A stretch of DNA of 64,000 nt from Symbiodinium kawagutii (GCA_009767595.1 VSDK01010369.1:467639-531638), one strand, 5' to 3'. Shown: positions 44,138 to 54,519, numbered from the stretch's first letter. Notes: generated by a model from the sequence alone, not told the origin. Numbers and translations: made by a program.

Positions 44138-44256
44138 GGTCAACTGACAAAACCACTGGCTTCCTACCCATCATGGTAGATGGACATCCAATGACTGAGT
44201 GTTGCTGTCCAGATGGACCATACACATTGCCTGTGCCGCTAACCAGCATTCATTGA
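44138..44256 (+). CDS. candidate terminal exon after the element-derived intron
   Basis: After an AG at 44136-44137 and two bases the reading includes TTGFLPIMVDGHPMTECCCP, then PDGPYTLPVPLTSIH and TGA (44254-44256). In phase with the exon ending 44025. Product unknown. Confidence 0.45.
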
Positions 44257-44259
44257 GGG

Positions 44260-46150
44260 GTGTCAAGAACTCCTACTTTGATCACAGAGGGACTACATCA
44301 TCAGTGGGGGGCTTGCTGTGGAACGACCGTCAACTAAGCACTACTGGTTGGTGGTTCTAACTTGTGTTTTATTTTCAATCGTACCTGCGGATGCTTATCC
44401 AACCAACTAGACTTTCTAGTGAATTTGCGGGCTTAACCAACACCTGCGAAAAAAGCCTGGTTGACTCTCTGGAGACTGTGCCTGGTGATCCTTAGACTTC
44501 GCCCCAGCGGCATGCTGCGGTCCATACAGGTCTAAGCTCGGTCCCCCAAGAACTGCTTGGGCTCAATTGCAAGCATAGACTTGCCCATGAGTTATAAGCA
44601 CTGCTACTTACTTTATTTAGCCATTGTGAACCATTATTATGATCATTATGAATCATTACTATAATCATGATGAACCATGATTAATCAACCATTATCAACC
44701 ATTATTAATTCGTCATTGTTGACCATAATGAATTGCTATGTTTCGCCACTAATCCCTAGACTTGCAGTCCGTCACGCATTTCGGTGGCTGCCAGTGCTCA
44801 CCAGTCGTCGCCTCGAGGCGATGACGAAGCATACGTGCGCTCGGTGGAAGCCCAGGCGGTGGAAGCAACGGTTGAATGGTTGGATAAGGCATGAAACACA
44901 TGAAATCCCATGAATGGTTATCTATCCAACACATTAATTGGTTGAATATAGCTAATATAAAAGTAAGTTAATCAGCTATGTTTCATTGTCCAAACTACTA
45001 GTTGAGTAGGTTTGAATATAGACTTTATTGATCTATATGATAAAGTTGATCAATGGTCATTTAAGCTCATATCATATGTCTGATATTTTTGTCCAGCTCC
45101 TAAAGTGATCATCAACCAAACAATAATAGTTGGGATGATATCAAGTTACGCTTGGTAGCCAGTGACCAACAACAAGATTTCTTTGGTTGAGTGCCTGGTT
45201 GATCAATATCCTACTATACAGAACTGTAATAATAATGTTTGAAGTTGGTCAATCTTAATGGTTGACTACACTTGATTGATAGTGGTTAATGAGTGATGTG
45301 AAAAGGGTTGATGATGGCTGATTTACACAGCAAGAAGTGAGCTTTCATGATTGATTCATCATGGTAATGCCGTTGATGGTTGATGCTTGTTCATACTGAC
45401 AATGATAGCAGCAATCATGTTTTCACCAAATATGGATGATGCTTACTAAGGAAACATAGTGGTTACCAATCATTGATGGATAATGATTTCTCAGTACTGA
45501 TATCCAACATGATGGACAATGGTTACTAAGATGTTAAACAGTGGTCCAAAAACGGTTTATAATAATCTTTATGGTTGATGAGGGCTAACAGTAGCCAACA
45601 ACTGACTGCACTGATTGATGATGGTTTCTCGACAATGCTTGATAAGGGTTGTCAGCAGTCTCGTGGTGCTTCGTAGTAGGTGAAAATAATTAAGCTGCCC
45701 GGGAAACCCTGGTGTAGTATCCACATACTTTCCACACATTTTTACATGGTCAGGGGCAGGTTTGATCGAAAGCACTCAGATGTTGACCACTCATCCAGAC
45801 CGGACGAATTGCCCTGGTAAAAAACGTGAATAGGAACTTGCTCACCCCCATCAATGGGTTAACGCCCTTTTCGACAGCATCAACAACATTCCCCAGCCAA
45901 CCCTTAAATATCCTCAGACAGAAATTGAAGCATTACATATTTACTATTGATATTACATGTATACTATACATACAAATATATACACGGAAGAATTGATAAC
46001 GCAACAAATCAACGGGAAGGTCAACAACAGATAGGTCAATCGCTCAGCCGTTGCGTCGCGCTTTGCAACCCTGGGTTCATCAACTGCTACCACTTAAAGT
46101 CACAACCATTTTGATGCCGCAAGCCACATCGTTGTGAATCAAAAGCATCC
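44260..46150. other. gene-poor stretch
   Basis: Contains a degenerate family 3 left half near 44345, an ORF at 44677-44913 without splice support, and then about 1.2 kb of ATGGTTGAT-type low-complexity words. No gene is supported. Confidence 0.55.
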
Positions 46151-46156
46151 TAAATA

Positions 46157-46391
46157 TGGTGGTTTCTATTAAATGGGGAGCATAATCGTTGTGACTAGCA
46201 CTATCATAGTTGTTGTGAATCAAAAGTTTAAATGATTATGATGCCCGCATTATAGTGGTAGTTCACACATATCATGTTATATGGTGGTCTCTTGAAATGG
46301 GGATATTCACCAATCATCTAATATTGCTCACTTTTACCAGTCATCCAACCAGTGTGATCCATTGTGGGTGTTCTCTATTTTGAGAAAAAAA
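46157..46391. mobile_element. two adjoining degenerate family 1 elements
   Basis: Left ends TGGTGGTTTCTATTAAATGG (46157) and TGGTGGTCTCTTGAAATGGG (46282), and one right end GTTCTCTATTTTGAGAAAAA near 46390. Confidence 0.6.
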
Positions 46392-46599
46392 CATGTCATG
46401 CTTTATACAGTATGCAAGCTACAAATCATATAAAGTTTACAACTTGTAAGTAAGTTGTTTGAACTTGTAGTTAACTTTATTCAAAGACAATTATTAATAT
46501 ATATATATATATATCAAGTGTAAAATATGTTTTTTTCTTTACATGATTTGTATATGCATACATTTGTATATATATATACTTTTTACACAGATATGAATT

Positions 46600-46699
46600 T
46601 ATTTATGTACTTAATTATTTATGTATTTAATTATCTATGTATGTATTTATCTATTTATTGATTTATTTCTTTATTTATTTATCTATCTATTTATCTATA
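46600..46699. repeat. ATTT/ATCT tract at the 5' edge of the LINE
   Basis: TTTATTTATCTATCTATTTA-type words, ending TCTATAG immediately before the retroelement leader. The same type of tract forms the 3' tail at 51330-51450. Confidence 0.85.
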
Positions 46700-46758
46700 G
46701 CCATGGGGTCGAGCAGTGAGTAGTGTAGTTGAGATAGGCCGGGCGCTTCTTCCGCGCC

Positions 46759-47925
46759 ATGGCCAGTGAAGCAATGGAAACAGGTGGTACTGAGATCAAA
46801 CGACAAAGTCTGTACACACCTTCTCCTCATAGAGACCCCAAAAGACCGAAAAGCGAAGAAAGAGAACCCATGAGACAGCCTGACTTGGTCACAGACAAGA
46901 TGGATGCGTCAGCATCCTCAATAGGAGATGTGCTGCAGGACCTCAAGGAACTATCTCATGATTTCTCTCAGCAACAGTCACAGACTAGATGGCTCATCAT
47001 GCAGACCGCGGACCGTCAAAGGCAGGAAGCAGCGTCAAAGCTCTCCATCAAAAACTGGTGGAAATACGAGCTGCGTGGCCACAAGGACTTTGAGATCATG
47101 GAAGCTCATCGCAGGCTGGTAGTGGAACACTACGCCACAGAAGCTGGAATCAGCGTGACTAAGCAGAAAACCTTCGTCTACAGCAACCACATTGGGCGGA
47201 ACCTCTCCCCCTTCTGCGTGGTAGATGTTGGCGACGCAAGAACAAAGTCGCTGATGTTGGACCACATGAAGAAGTCATACCATGCAAAGGTGGCAGAATG
47301 GACCCACTCAAGCTTGCAGTCAGATATGGGAAGCATGACCAGCGACCGAACCAACAAGACGGGCACCAATGGTACATTGGTGTTTGAGCCGCTGATTTCT
47401 ACTTTTGACAAACTGCAAAGTGTGCCACTGAAGCTTGCCATGGCAGTCATCTCGGAAATGAGGCCGGACTTGACTTGGAAAAAAGACTGGCAGCAGCAGA
47501 CAGTCTTCATCCCTACGGCGTCTGGTGACGTTGGGCAGTACATTGTATGGTGCGCCATTGACCATTTGAATGGACGATGCCTTCTCTTTTACAATGAGGA
47601 GCTCTTAGATGCAAACCAATTCTCTGAGACTCTACGTAGACATGAGATGGCTCAGGAAGCCAGGAAAGGCTGGGGAAAGAACAAAGGAAAGACTCTGGCA
47701 AACATGGGTGACAAATCCCGTGACGAAGTTCTTAGCGGCCCATTCCTGGAGATGATTGGTCTTGGACAAGGAGGCAAGGGATCACGAAACGCACACAGTG
47801 CTGCTGTTGAGAGAGCCATGAAAGCCGGCTTGCCCTTTCGCATTGAGACGAAAGCCATTGCCTCGGCGGATTTCGGTAAGAAGTACGATGAGCACCTGTA
47901 CAGACTTTTGAACCGCTGGTCGTGA
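46759..47925 (+). CDS. LINE ORF1-like protein
   Basis: 388 codons from GCCATGG. The N-terminus is polar and basic (KRQSLYTPSPHRDPKRPKSE), then a predicted helical stretch. The middle (about residues 95-280) has alternating strands and helices, with KTFVYSNHIGRNLSPFCVVD and FIPTASGDVGQYIVWCAIDH. The C-terminus is basic. There is no cysteine knuckle. By position it is the nucleic-acid-binding ORF1 product that would coat element RNA. It is intact and the longest single ORF of the element, so it may still be translated. Family membership is inferred from context. Confidence 0.7.
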   Translation: MASEAMETGGTEIKRQSLYTPSPHRDPKRPKSEEREPMRQPDLVTDKMDASASSIGDVLQDLKELSHDFSQQQSQTRWLIMQTADRQRQEAASKLSIKNWWKYELRGHKDFEIMEAHRRLVVEHYATEAGISVTKQKTFVYSNHIGRNLSPFCVVDVGDARTKSLMLDHMKKSYHAKVAEWTHSSLQSDMGSMTSDRTNKTGTNGTLVFEPLISTFDKLQSVPLKLAMAVISEMRPDLTWKKDWQQQTVFIPTASGDVGQYIVWCAIDHLNGRCLLFYNEELLDANQFSETLRRHEMAQEARKGWGKNKGKTLANMGDKSRDEVLSGPFLEMIGLGQGGKGSRNAHSAAVERAMKAGLPFRIETKAIASADFGKKYDEHLYRLLNRWS

Positions 47926-47931
47926 CTAGCT

Positions 47932-48201
47932 ATGGGATCTTTGTCTCACCCTGTACAACATCAGCGCCACGATTACAGCTTAAATCGGGGGCCCACAGGC
48001 CATAAATATTTCCCTACTTGCAATAGAAGGGACAGGACACCTGCTGCCAATACTAAGAAACATAGATGTCCTAGGTGTTTATGGGATCCTTTTGCTAGAA
48101 CTTTATTTCGTAGGACTGAATACACTCAGGATGGAAAAACCGATAGTGTGGTCGAAAGTGAACAGGTATACATCATATACTTCTTTCTCCAACAAAAGTA
48201 A
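47932..48201 (+). CDS. short ORF after ORF1, possible ORF2 fragment
   Basis: 89 codons, starting 7 bases after the ORF1 stop, with a basic stretch and an HRCPRC motif. It overlaps the next ORF in another frame, which suggests a frameshifted remnant of a single longer reading frame. No domain was recognised. Confidence 0.3.
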   Translation: MGSLSHPVQHQRHDYSLNRGPTGHKYFPTCNRRDRTPAANTKKHRCPRCLWDPFARTLFRRTEYTQDGKTDSVVESEQVYIIYFFLQQK

Positions 48202-48817
48202 TTCCACAGCTTCGAGAAAAAATGATTGGCAGACCAAGCCAGCCGCAACTTCATCGAATATTTCACCGAATACGTCTTCGAATGGTAAAATCCAGTCAAC
48301 GAATTTTTCATCGAATAAGTCAACGAATAGCTGTCAGCACTTTCCTGTTTTTCACAGGACCAGTCAGTATGTTCTCAAGAAAAACAGCCACAGCAAAAAT
48401 AAGTACAAAGACAAAGGTATTTATGCAACACATCGACAGGCAATCCAAAAATTAATCACTGCTAGCACTTTCCCCCAATTGGAATGGCGGGAGTCCTGCA
48501 GCCTTAAGGGCCGTGGGAACGAAAAGGTGCCAGACCCGAAGTCTCAGCTTGACCCCAGTTTTTGCGCAGATTTAGGACCTGTAGCAAGCATCTCTACCAA
48601 AAGTTCCCACAAAAGATCCGAAGTTGCTAAGGCGGTTAGAAAAGCACACAGAAAAGCAAAACGCGCAGAGAAACGTAGATTATACAGACAGCTGAGGAAG
48701 AGTCATGATGGCAAGGCTACCCATCATGAATCTTATGATGTAGCTCAAGAATGCCCCAGCGAAAGTTATATCAAAGATGAGATTGATATTCCCCCGGCGG
48801 ATCAATGGACACGTTAA
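48092..48817 (+). CDS. LINE basic ORF, likely remnant of the ORF2 N-terminal region
   Basis: 241 codons, rich in Ser, Asn and Lys. It contains an SSN-type repeat from the DNA word TCATCGAAT (48250-48320), which recurs 3' of RT at 51070-51110. The C-terminal part is highly basic (KAVRKAHRKAKRAEKRRLYR). No endonuclease or RT motif. Placed between ORF1 and RT, it may be part of a broken ORF2 or an independent product. Confidence 0.4.
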   Translation: MLELYFVGLNTLRMEKPIVWSKVNRYTSYTSFSNKSNSTASRKNDWQTKPAATSSNISPNTSSNGKIQSTNFSSNKSTNSCQHFPVFHRTSQYVLKKNSHSKNKYKDKGIYATHRQAIQKLITASTFPQLEWRESCSLKGRGNEKVPDPKSQLDPSFCADLGPVASISTKSSHKRSEVAKAVRKAHRKAKRAEKRRLYRQLRKSHDGKATHHESYDVAQECPSESYIKDEIDIPPADQWTR

Positions 48818-49094
48818 TGGACAGATGTACTGCTAAAGTACGATACATGAAACTGCCATGCATCATATTTCATACCTTACATACATCACATAGATGATGT
48901 GCTTTACACACAATACGTATGTCCATTGAACACACTGCGTGTTTCACTAAATGTATATTATAGAGGACGAAATACGCCGCAACAAACAAACATACACACA
49001 GAGAACAAACCTACATGGCAAATGTAAAGTACAACAGCATATACCTACATACCTATGTACATACATACATGCCTACTTAAATACATAGACACTT

Positions 49095-49097
<3 letters not shown>

Positions 49098-49139
<42 letters not shown>

Positions 49140-49141
49140 CA
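49098..49141. repeat. (GATA)n microsatellite inside the LINE
   Basis: About ten GATA units. Each frame contains TAG, so it closes the reading frame upstream of RT. It is the complement type of the TATC tail. Confidence 0.92.
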
Positions 49142-49188
49142 GAGATACAGAGATAGATGTACAAGAAGCCAAAGAGATTGAAAAGAAC

Positions 49189-50277
49189 TTGCGAAAACAG
49201 ATACGCAGAGACAAACGGCAGTATATTCAGTCTCAGCTTGAAGAAATCGATGAACATGGTTACAAGTGGTCGGGTATTAAACGTATGAAAAAGAAGTACA
49301 CGCCTAATCAAACGAAATTTAGAAACAGCCAAGGCCATTATGTCTCAGAGGCGCGTTTTCCGGAAGAAGCGGCTGAGTACCTTGAAACCGTACAGTGGCA
49401 GCAGCCGCAAGATCCTCAAGAAACGGCTTCGGCGCCGCTATCTAGTTGTGGTCAAAACACTAAGGCTTCGGAGTTTGAGTTACAGGAACTAGACGCTGCA
49501 ATTGCGGCGACCAAAACAAACAAAGCCCCCGGGCCAGATCGCGTTCAAAATGAATTGGTGAAATATCTGGACAGTCGCAACCGAGAGGTTTTACTGCAGT
49601 CTTACAATGAAATTCTGATTTGCAATAAATATTTTGATTCACTCAACCTTGCTAACATTGCTTCCATTTTTAAGAAAGGGGACCCATCGAAACTTCAAAA
49701 TTACAGGCCCATTGCTTTGCTACAGACTTTTTATAAGCTTCTAGCTGCCATGTTGAAGTGCAGACTGCTGGTATCTTTGGAACAATGGATGCTTAAAACA
49801 CAATACGGATTCCGTCCGCAGAGGTCCACAGCACAAGCCCTGTTCTTGGCTAGAAGACTCATGGACCTCGGGGAAAGACAAGGCACTAATGTAACTCTAG
49901 TTCTTTTAGACTGGGAGAAAGCTTTCGATCGAATTGACCAAAGCAAGCTTACACAGGTTCTACAGCGACTTTCTGTTCCTCAAAACATAGTCAACATCAT
50001 TCAGAATATTTACAGGAATGCAAAATTCAGAGTTGTGAAGGGCGACAGCTACTCCACTTTCAGAGTTCAAAGGTCTGGTATACGTCAAGGCTGCCCACTG
50101 TCCCCATATTTATTCTCTATCCTTCTGTCAGCAATTTTTCAGGATATTAAGGCGAAATTAAATACTCCTAAACAAATCGAACCTATAAAAGGTATACGTT
50201 TCGCCGAGATTTTGTATGCTGATGATACATTGCTGTTTGGTACTCACACGCACACTATAAACAAATTTTTTACATGA
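49189..50277 (+). CDS. LINE reverse transcriptase, N-terminal and catalytic part
   Basis: 362 codons. RT motifs appear in order: NKAPGPDRVQNELVKYL (about residues 107-123), FKKGDPSKLQNYRPIALLQT, YGFRPQRSTAQALFL, DWEKAFDRI (Asp at about 241), GIRQGCPLSPYLF (about 298-310) and the catalytic YADD (about 343-346). These are group II intron/non-LTR type. The frame is open upstream of the ATG to about 49160, so the true start is unknown. It ends prematurely at TGA because of the extra T described at 50266-50271. It copies element RNA at the target site in intact relatives. Confidence 0.85.
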   Translation: MRKQIRRDKRQYIQSQLEEIDEHGYKWSGIKRMKKKYTPNQTKFRNSQGHYVSEARFPEEAAEYLETVQWQQPQDPQETASAPLSSCGQNTKASEFELQELDAAIAATKTNKAPGPDRVQNELVKYLDSRNREVLLQSYNEILICNKYFDSLNLANIASIFKKGDPSKLQNYRPIALLQTFYKLLAAMLKCRLLVSLEQWMLKTQYGFRPQRSTAQALFLARRLMDLGERQGTNVTLVLLDWEKAFDRIDQSKLTQVLQRLSVPQNIVNIIQNIYRNAKFRVVKGDSYSTFRVQRSGIRQGCPLSPYLFSILLSAIFQDIKAKLNTPKQIEPIKGIRFAEILYADDTLLFGTHTHTINKFFT

Positions 50278-50278
50278 G

Positions 50279-51052
50279 GTGCAATCAGAATCCAGCAAGT
50301 ATAACATGAATTTGAACTTGGACAAGTGCGTAAATATCACAATAAACCGTCGACAATCCTCCATCAAATTTTTGGATGGCACGGCAGTGCCGAGAAAATC
50401 GCAAGCAACATATCTTGGTGCTGTCCTCACAGACTCTGTAGACAATCATGCTGAATTAATGAGACGAATTGGAGCAGTCAATGCCACAGCTTTGCAGCTC
50501 ACTCTCTTTTGGTCAAAAGCTCGAACATCGGTTCAATGGAAGCTTCGTGTATATGAGGCCACTTTGGTATCCAAATTACTGTACGGCTTAGAATCAATTC
50601 AGCTCAATAAGTCCGAACAGGATACTTTAGACTCCTTTCAAATCAAAATGCTACGGCGCATCTTACGTGTTCCTAGCACTTACCATGACAGGGAATGGAC
50701 CAATCAACGTGTTATTGATCATTTGGTGCAACAGTGCGGGCATCGCTATGTGAAACTTTCCACTAGGTGGAAACAGTCTAAAATTAGGTTGCTTGGTCAC
50801 ATTTTTCGCTCTAGCGCACATGACCCGATGAGAGAAGTTTTGTTCGAAACAGGGACATTGATGCCTAGGATCGAACATATTAAACGAGTGGGTAAACCTC
50901 GTGCTCATTGGCTGCTGGAAACATGTCAAAACGCAATTGCAGCTGTTGACCAAAACACACCCTTTGATATTGAAAATTCAAACCATATGATGACCCTGGC
51001 GGCTCTGGCGCGACAGAGAGAACCGCCTTTTCAGACACGCAGGACCACATAG
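50279..51052 (+). pseudogene. LINE reverse transcriptase, C-terminal part in a shifted frame
   Basis: 257 codons that continue the RT protein directly after YADD in another frame (SSKYNMNLNLDKCVNITINR, then ATYLGAVLTD). The thumb follows, then a C-terminal region (LVSKLLYGLESIQLNKSEQD, KIRLLGHIFR, GKPRAHWL) as in many LINE ORF2 proteins. No restriction-like endonuclease signature is evident. With the preceding CDS it forms one broken ORF. Confidence 0.82.
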
Positions 51053-51329
51053 AGAATATAGTAAACCCTTCAGCGAATTTTTCATCGAATATCTCATCGA
51101 ATTTGTCGAACTTTCATATGCCGCCTCCTCTTTTCAGGGAATAGATGGTGCTGACGTTGATCTTTTGAAGATCCCATTAATTCAGCATCTTAGTTTCTTC
51201 CTTTTTCCCTTTACGGTTCTTGTGGGCCTCTGTGGCGAACCGTGCCTGGACACTAATTTTGAAGTCCGGGGGGCACGCTTGGAAAGCTGGGCAACGCTCA
51301 GTTCGGACTCGAGCTGCGTCATGAATGAA

Positions 51330-51450
51330 ATCTATTTATCTATCTATTTATTGATTTATTCTTTCTTTATTTATTTATCTACTTATGCATTTATGTATTT
51401 ACTTATCTATTTATCTTTTTATTTACGTATTTCTTTATCAAACTATTTAT
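51330..51450. repeat. TATTTATC-type 3' tail of the LINE
   Basis: A T-rich tract of TATTTAT/TATCTAT words following ATGAATGAAATC. It mirrors the 5' tract at 46600-46699. Confidence 0.85.
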
Positions 51451-51497
51451 TCCCCACCTGTCAGGTGAGGGTTGTTAGATTTTATCAGAGCTGTCAT

Positions 51498-51745
51498 GCC
51501 TCCTTCTCCTTCTCCTTCTCCTTCTCCTCCTGCTCAACCACGAGCATCCACGCCTAGTGGTCGCTGCCGGACCTCAACCACGAGCATCCACGCCTAGTGG
51601 TCGCTTCCGGACCTCAACCACGAGCATCCACGCCCAGTGGTCGCTGCCGGACCTCAACCAGGACAGGCCACGCCCCAGTGGTCGCTGCCGGACCTCAACC
51701 ACAACCATCCGCGCCCAGTGGTCGCTGCCGGACCTCAAACGCGAG
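51498..51745. repeat. (CTT) tract and 40 bp minisatellite, five copies
   Basis: A CTCCTTCTCCTT run, then units starting at 51543, 51583, 51623, 51663 and 51704, each about GCATCCACGCCTAGTGGTCG plus CTGCCGGACCTCAACCACGA. The unit is 40 bp; the fourth is one base longer. Confidence 0.92.
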
Positions 51746-51754
51746 GAAAGGACG

Positions 51755-52530
51755 TCAGAAAGAATGTCAGAAGAAATGTCAGATAGAATGTGAAAGAAAT
51801 GTCAGGATAGAATGTCAGACGAAATGTGAGAAGATATGTCAGAAAGAATGTCAAAGAAATGTCAAGATAGAATGTCACAAGAAATGTCAGAAAGCATGCC
51901 AGAAAGAAAGTCAGAAGATATGTCAGAGAGAATGTCAGAAGATATGTCAGAAAGAATGTCAGAAGAGATGTCAGAAAGAATGTCAAAAGATATGCCAGAA
52001 AGAATGTCAGAAGGAATGTCAGAATAGATGTCAGAAAGAATGTCAGAAGATATGCCAGAGAGAATGTCAGAAGATATGTTCCAAGAATGTCAGAAGAGAT
52101 GTCAGAAAGAATGTCAGGAAGAATGTCAGAAAGAATGTCAGAAGATATGTCAGAGAGAATGTCAAAAGATATGCCAGGAAGAATGTCAGAGAGAATGTCA
52201 GAAGATATGTCAGAAAGAATGTCAGAATAGATGTCAGAAAGAATGTCAGAAAGAATCTCAGAAGATATGCCAGAAAGAATGTCAGAGAGAATGTCAGAAG
52301 ATATGTCAGAAAGAATGTCAGAAGAGATGTCAGAAAGAATGTCAGAAGATATGTCAGAAAGAATGTCAAAAGATATGCCAGAAAGAATGTCAGAGAGAAT
52401 GTCAGAAGATATGTCAGAAAGAATGTCAGGAAGAATGTCAGAAAGAATGTCAGAAGATATGTCAGAAAGAATGTCAGAAGATATTTCGGAGAGAATGTCA
52501 GAAAGAATGTCATTCTAAATGTCGGAGAGA
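51755..52530. repeat. 12 bp minisatellite (ATGTCAGAAAGA / ATGTCAGAAGAT)
   Basis: About 64 units of 12 bp with GTCAGA as the constant core and variable AAGA, AGAT or GAGA. All three + frames and one minus frame remain open for over 140 codons (SERMSEDM, CQKECQKI, VRKNVRRY types). The ORFs are therefore a property of the repeat. Confidence 0.93.
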
Positions 52531-52605
52531 ATGTCAGACAAAAGTGTAGGCAACAAGCGGTGTTGAAATGACATGGTGGGGATTACTCGAAGTAAAGTTA
52601 ACCTT

Positions 52606-52785
52606 TTGTTTATTTATCTTTCTTTTGCTTATTTATTTCTTTGTGTTTTTTCTAACCAATTTTTTATTTATTCATTTATTTGTTTATTTACTGTTCATTT
52701 TTTGGTTTATCTATGTGTTTATCTATTTATTTATTTATTTGTTTACTTGTTTTTTTAAATTCATTTACTTATTTATATATCTAGT
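52606..52785. repeat. second TTTATTT-rich tract
   Basis: TTTATTTATC/TTTATTTGTT words for about 180 bp, closely resembling the LINE tail although 1.1 kb further on. Confidence 0.8.
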
Positions 52786-53509
52786 TCGACTTGTTCAAAA
52801 GCGCAAGTGTCGTGCCAATTTTCCGTGAAAACTGGTGACTTTCATTCTACCTTGGACCAGCCGGTAGGAGGAACCCTGGCAGATTGCTAGCTGGGATAGC
52901 CTTGCAGCGAATAGGAGGCAAAGATGTGACAGGACCAACGTATGTTTCAACGTCGCGCCAAACACCACTGGTGTCATTTTTCTAATGCTGTGCTAATACT
53001 ATTTATATAAGACTATGATAGGGAGACTACTGCTGATCCTCCAAACACTACTGGTGTTTTTACATATAACGTTTTTTTTTCTACATACTATATTAATCAC
53101 TCTTTTCATCATTAGACATGATTCTTGGTGGTTGGGATTCTTCAAGAAGCTCAGTTGCTATCATGTGCGTTCAATTACCACAAAGAAGCTACTAACAAGC
53201 TTTCAAACATGGAATCCTTTGGAATCGCAGGCTGACACATGTGAAGACATTTTTAATGCTCGTTTGTGAAACCAACTCTATTTCAAAATCAGTGGCCTCC
53301 TCGAACAAAAGCTACCCTGGATGCATTTGGAGGTTCCCTTTTTGACACTTGCCCTTGGCCTTTTGCTGACAAAAACATACGGCCAAAAAAGATACACTGT
53401 TTATGCACAAGATTAACAGAACTAAATCTTTTTGGGATCATGGCTCCGTAGCTCTTGTTGAGATCATGGCTCTACGCATTACCGCTTTGGGTAAGCATCC
53501 CTCCTGCAG

Positions 53510-53612
53510 GCTGGTGCTACGCATGCCCTGGATTGAGCAGCGTGGAAAAGGACGTCTCTACCAGCTGCCGACGTTCTGGTTGAAACTGGTTGCCTGGAGT
53601 CTCTCAATGATG
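53510..53612 (+). CDS. candidate internal exon
   Basis: The acceptor is TCCTGCAG (AG at 53508-53509) and donor GTATTG at 53613. The reading includes LVLRMPWIEQRGKGRLYQLP, then TFWLKLVAWSLSMM. It is part of an ATG frame 53403-53645. A GTAAGC donor-like site at 53491 lies only 19 bases before this acceptor, so one of the two is not used. Product unknown. Confidence 0.37.
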
Positions 53613-53796
53613 GTATTGGATAGACATGGATTGACCAATACGTAGTGGACACTTGGCGCCTGGAAACTTGTTGACATGGATTGACCCATAGGTTTTCTAT
53701 AGGGGATAATAATACTTAAGAATAGGGGATAATCACCAAAGAACAGTTGATATACAGGAAAATCACAAACAAACTTGTGGTTAAAGAGCTACCATA

Positions 53797-53901
53797 TGCT
53801 GATTTCTCAAGCCATTATGGACTCCAAAGCTGGATGGTTTGCTACTATAAGTGGTTAATCAATGGGATGATTTGGGGGTCACCTATGTTGAGAAGCCACC
53901 A
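53797..53901. mobile_element. family 1 element, diverged inverted-interior subtype
   Basis: TGCTGATTTCTCAAGCCATT left and CACCTATGTTGAGAAGCCACC right, with GGGATGATTTGGGGG near the right end. 105 bp. Confidence 0.65.
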
Positions 53902-54057
53902 AATCAGTTCAACGGTGAAGGATTATGGTAAATTGCCATCCCATCATCACCACTGTCTACCAATGGATTATGTTGTTATCCATTGTGTTTGGATGCATTA
54001 CCTACCAATCAGTTGATTGGATTACTATGATGTTTCCTTCATAGCAATGAATGGTTC

Positions 54058-54258
54058 GTGCTGGTAGGTCAGGTTGGCGATGGAATTCCATTTGGGGTGA
54101 ACAGATGCGCTGTGCGTGGAACATCGTTCTTCGCTCATCCAAGTAGTTTAGTCCCCCAGGGGGGCCCAGTAGAGAAGTTGTTTCGATTTGGGACATGGCA
54201 AAATGGGGAGACACAATGCCAGAGGTTGCTTACATTGCTAGATCATCATAAGATTTGA
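54058..54258 (+). CDS. uncharacterised ORF
   Basis: 66 codons, including VGDGIPFGVNRCAVRGTSFF. Another + frame (SGWRWNSIWGEQMRCAWNIV) is GC-biased and open to TAG at about 54150. One of the two may be an exon. Confidence 0.27.
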   Translation: MLVGQVGDGIPFGVNRCAVRGTSFFAHPSSLVPQGGPVEKLFRFGTWQNGETQCQRLLTLLDHHKI

Positions 54259-54519
54259 AGATTTTTGTCCATTTTGTCCAATTTCTTACCACGTGAGATG
54301 CTGGCTGGCAATCTTGCTGGGATTGCTGGGGTCGGTTGGGCCATCATTAGACCAGCATGGAGCCATAGTTATATGAACTATCCTCAGCCCGTCATCAAGC
54401 CATCATTAGGTAATCATCAAGGCATCATTAGGCTATTGTTGAGCCATCGTTAAGCCACCCTGAAACCATCATTAAGTTATCATTAAACCATTTTTGACCA
54501 GATTTCTGATGCTTGGCAG

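Larger units (their letters stand above)
46700..51460 (+). mobile_element. non-LTR retrotransposon (LINE), degenerate
   Basis: A leader from about 46700, ORF1, a basic ORF, then reverse transcriptase, a GC-richer 3' UTR (51100-51320) and a TATTTATC-rich tail. The gene order ORF1 then RT, and the simple-repeat tail, are typical of LINEs. No endonuclease domain was seen upstream of RT; that section may have been lost or replaced around the GATA tract at 49098. The element has one frameshift in RT. Confidence 0.85.

Noticed and set aside
51597-52571. 324-codon basic ORF and 173-codon MSERMSED-type ORF
   Set aside because: The 12 bp and 40 bp minisatellites explain them. All frames are open and no frame is favoured.
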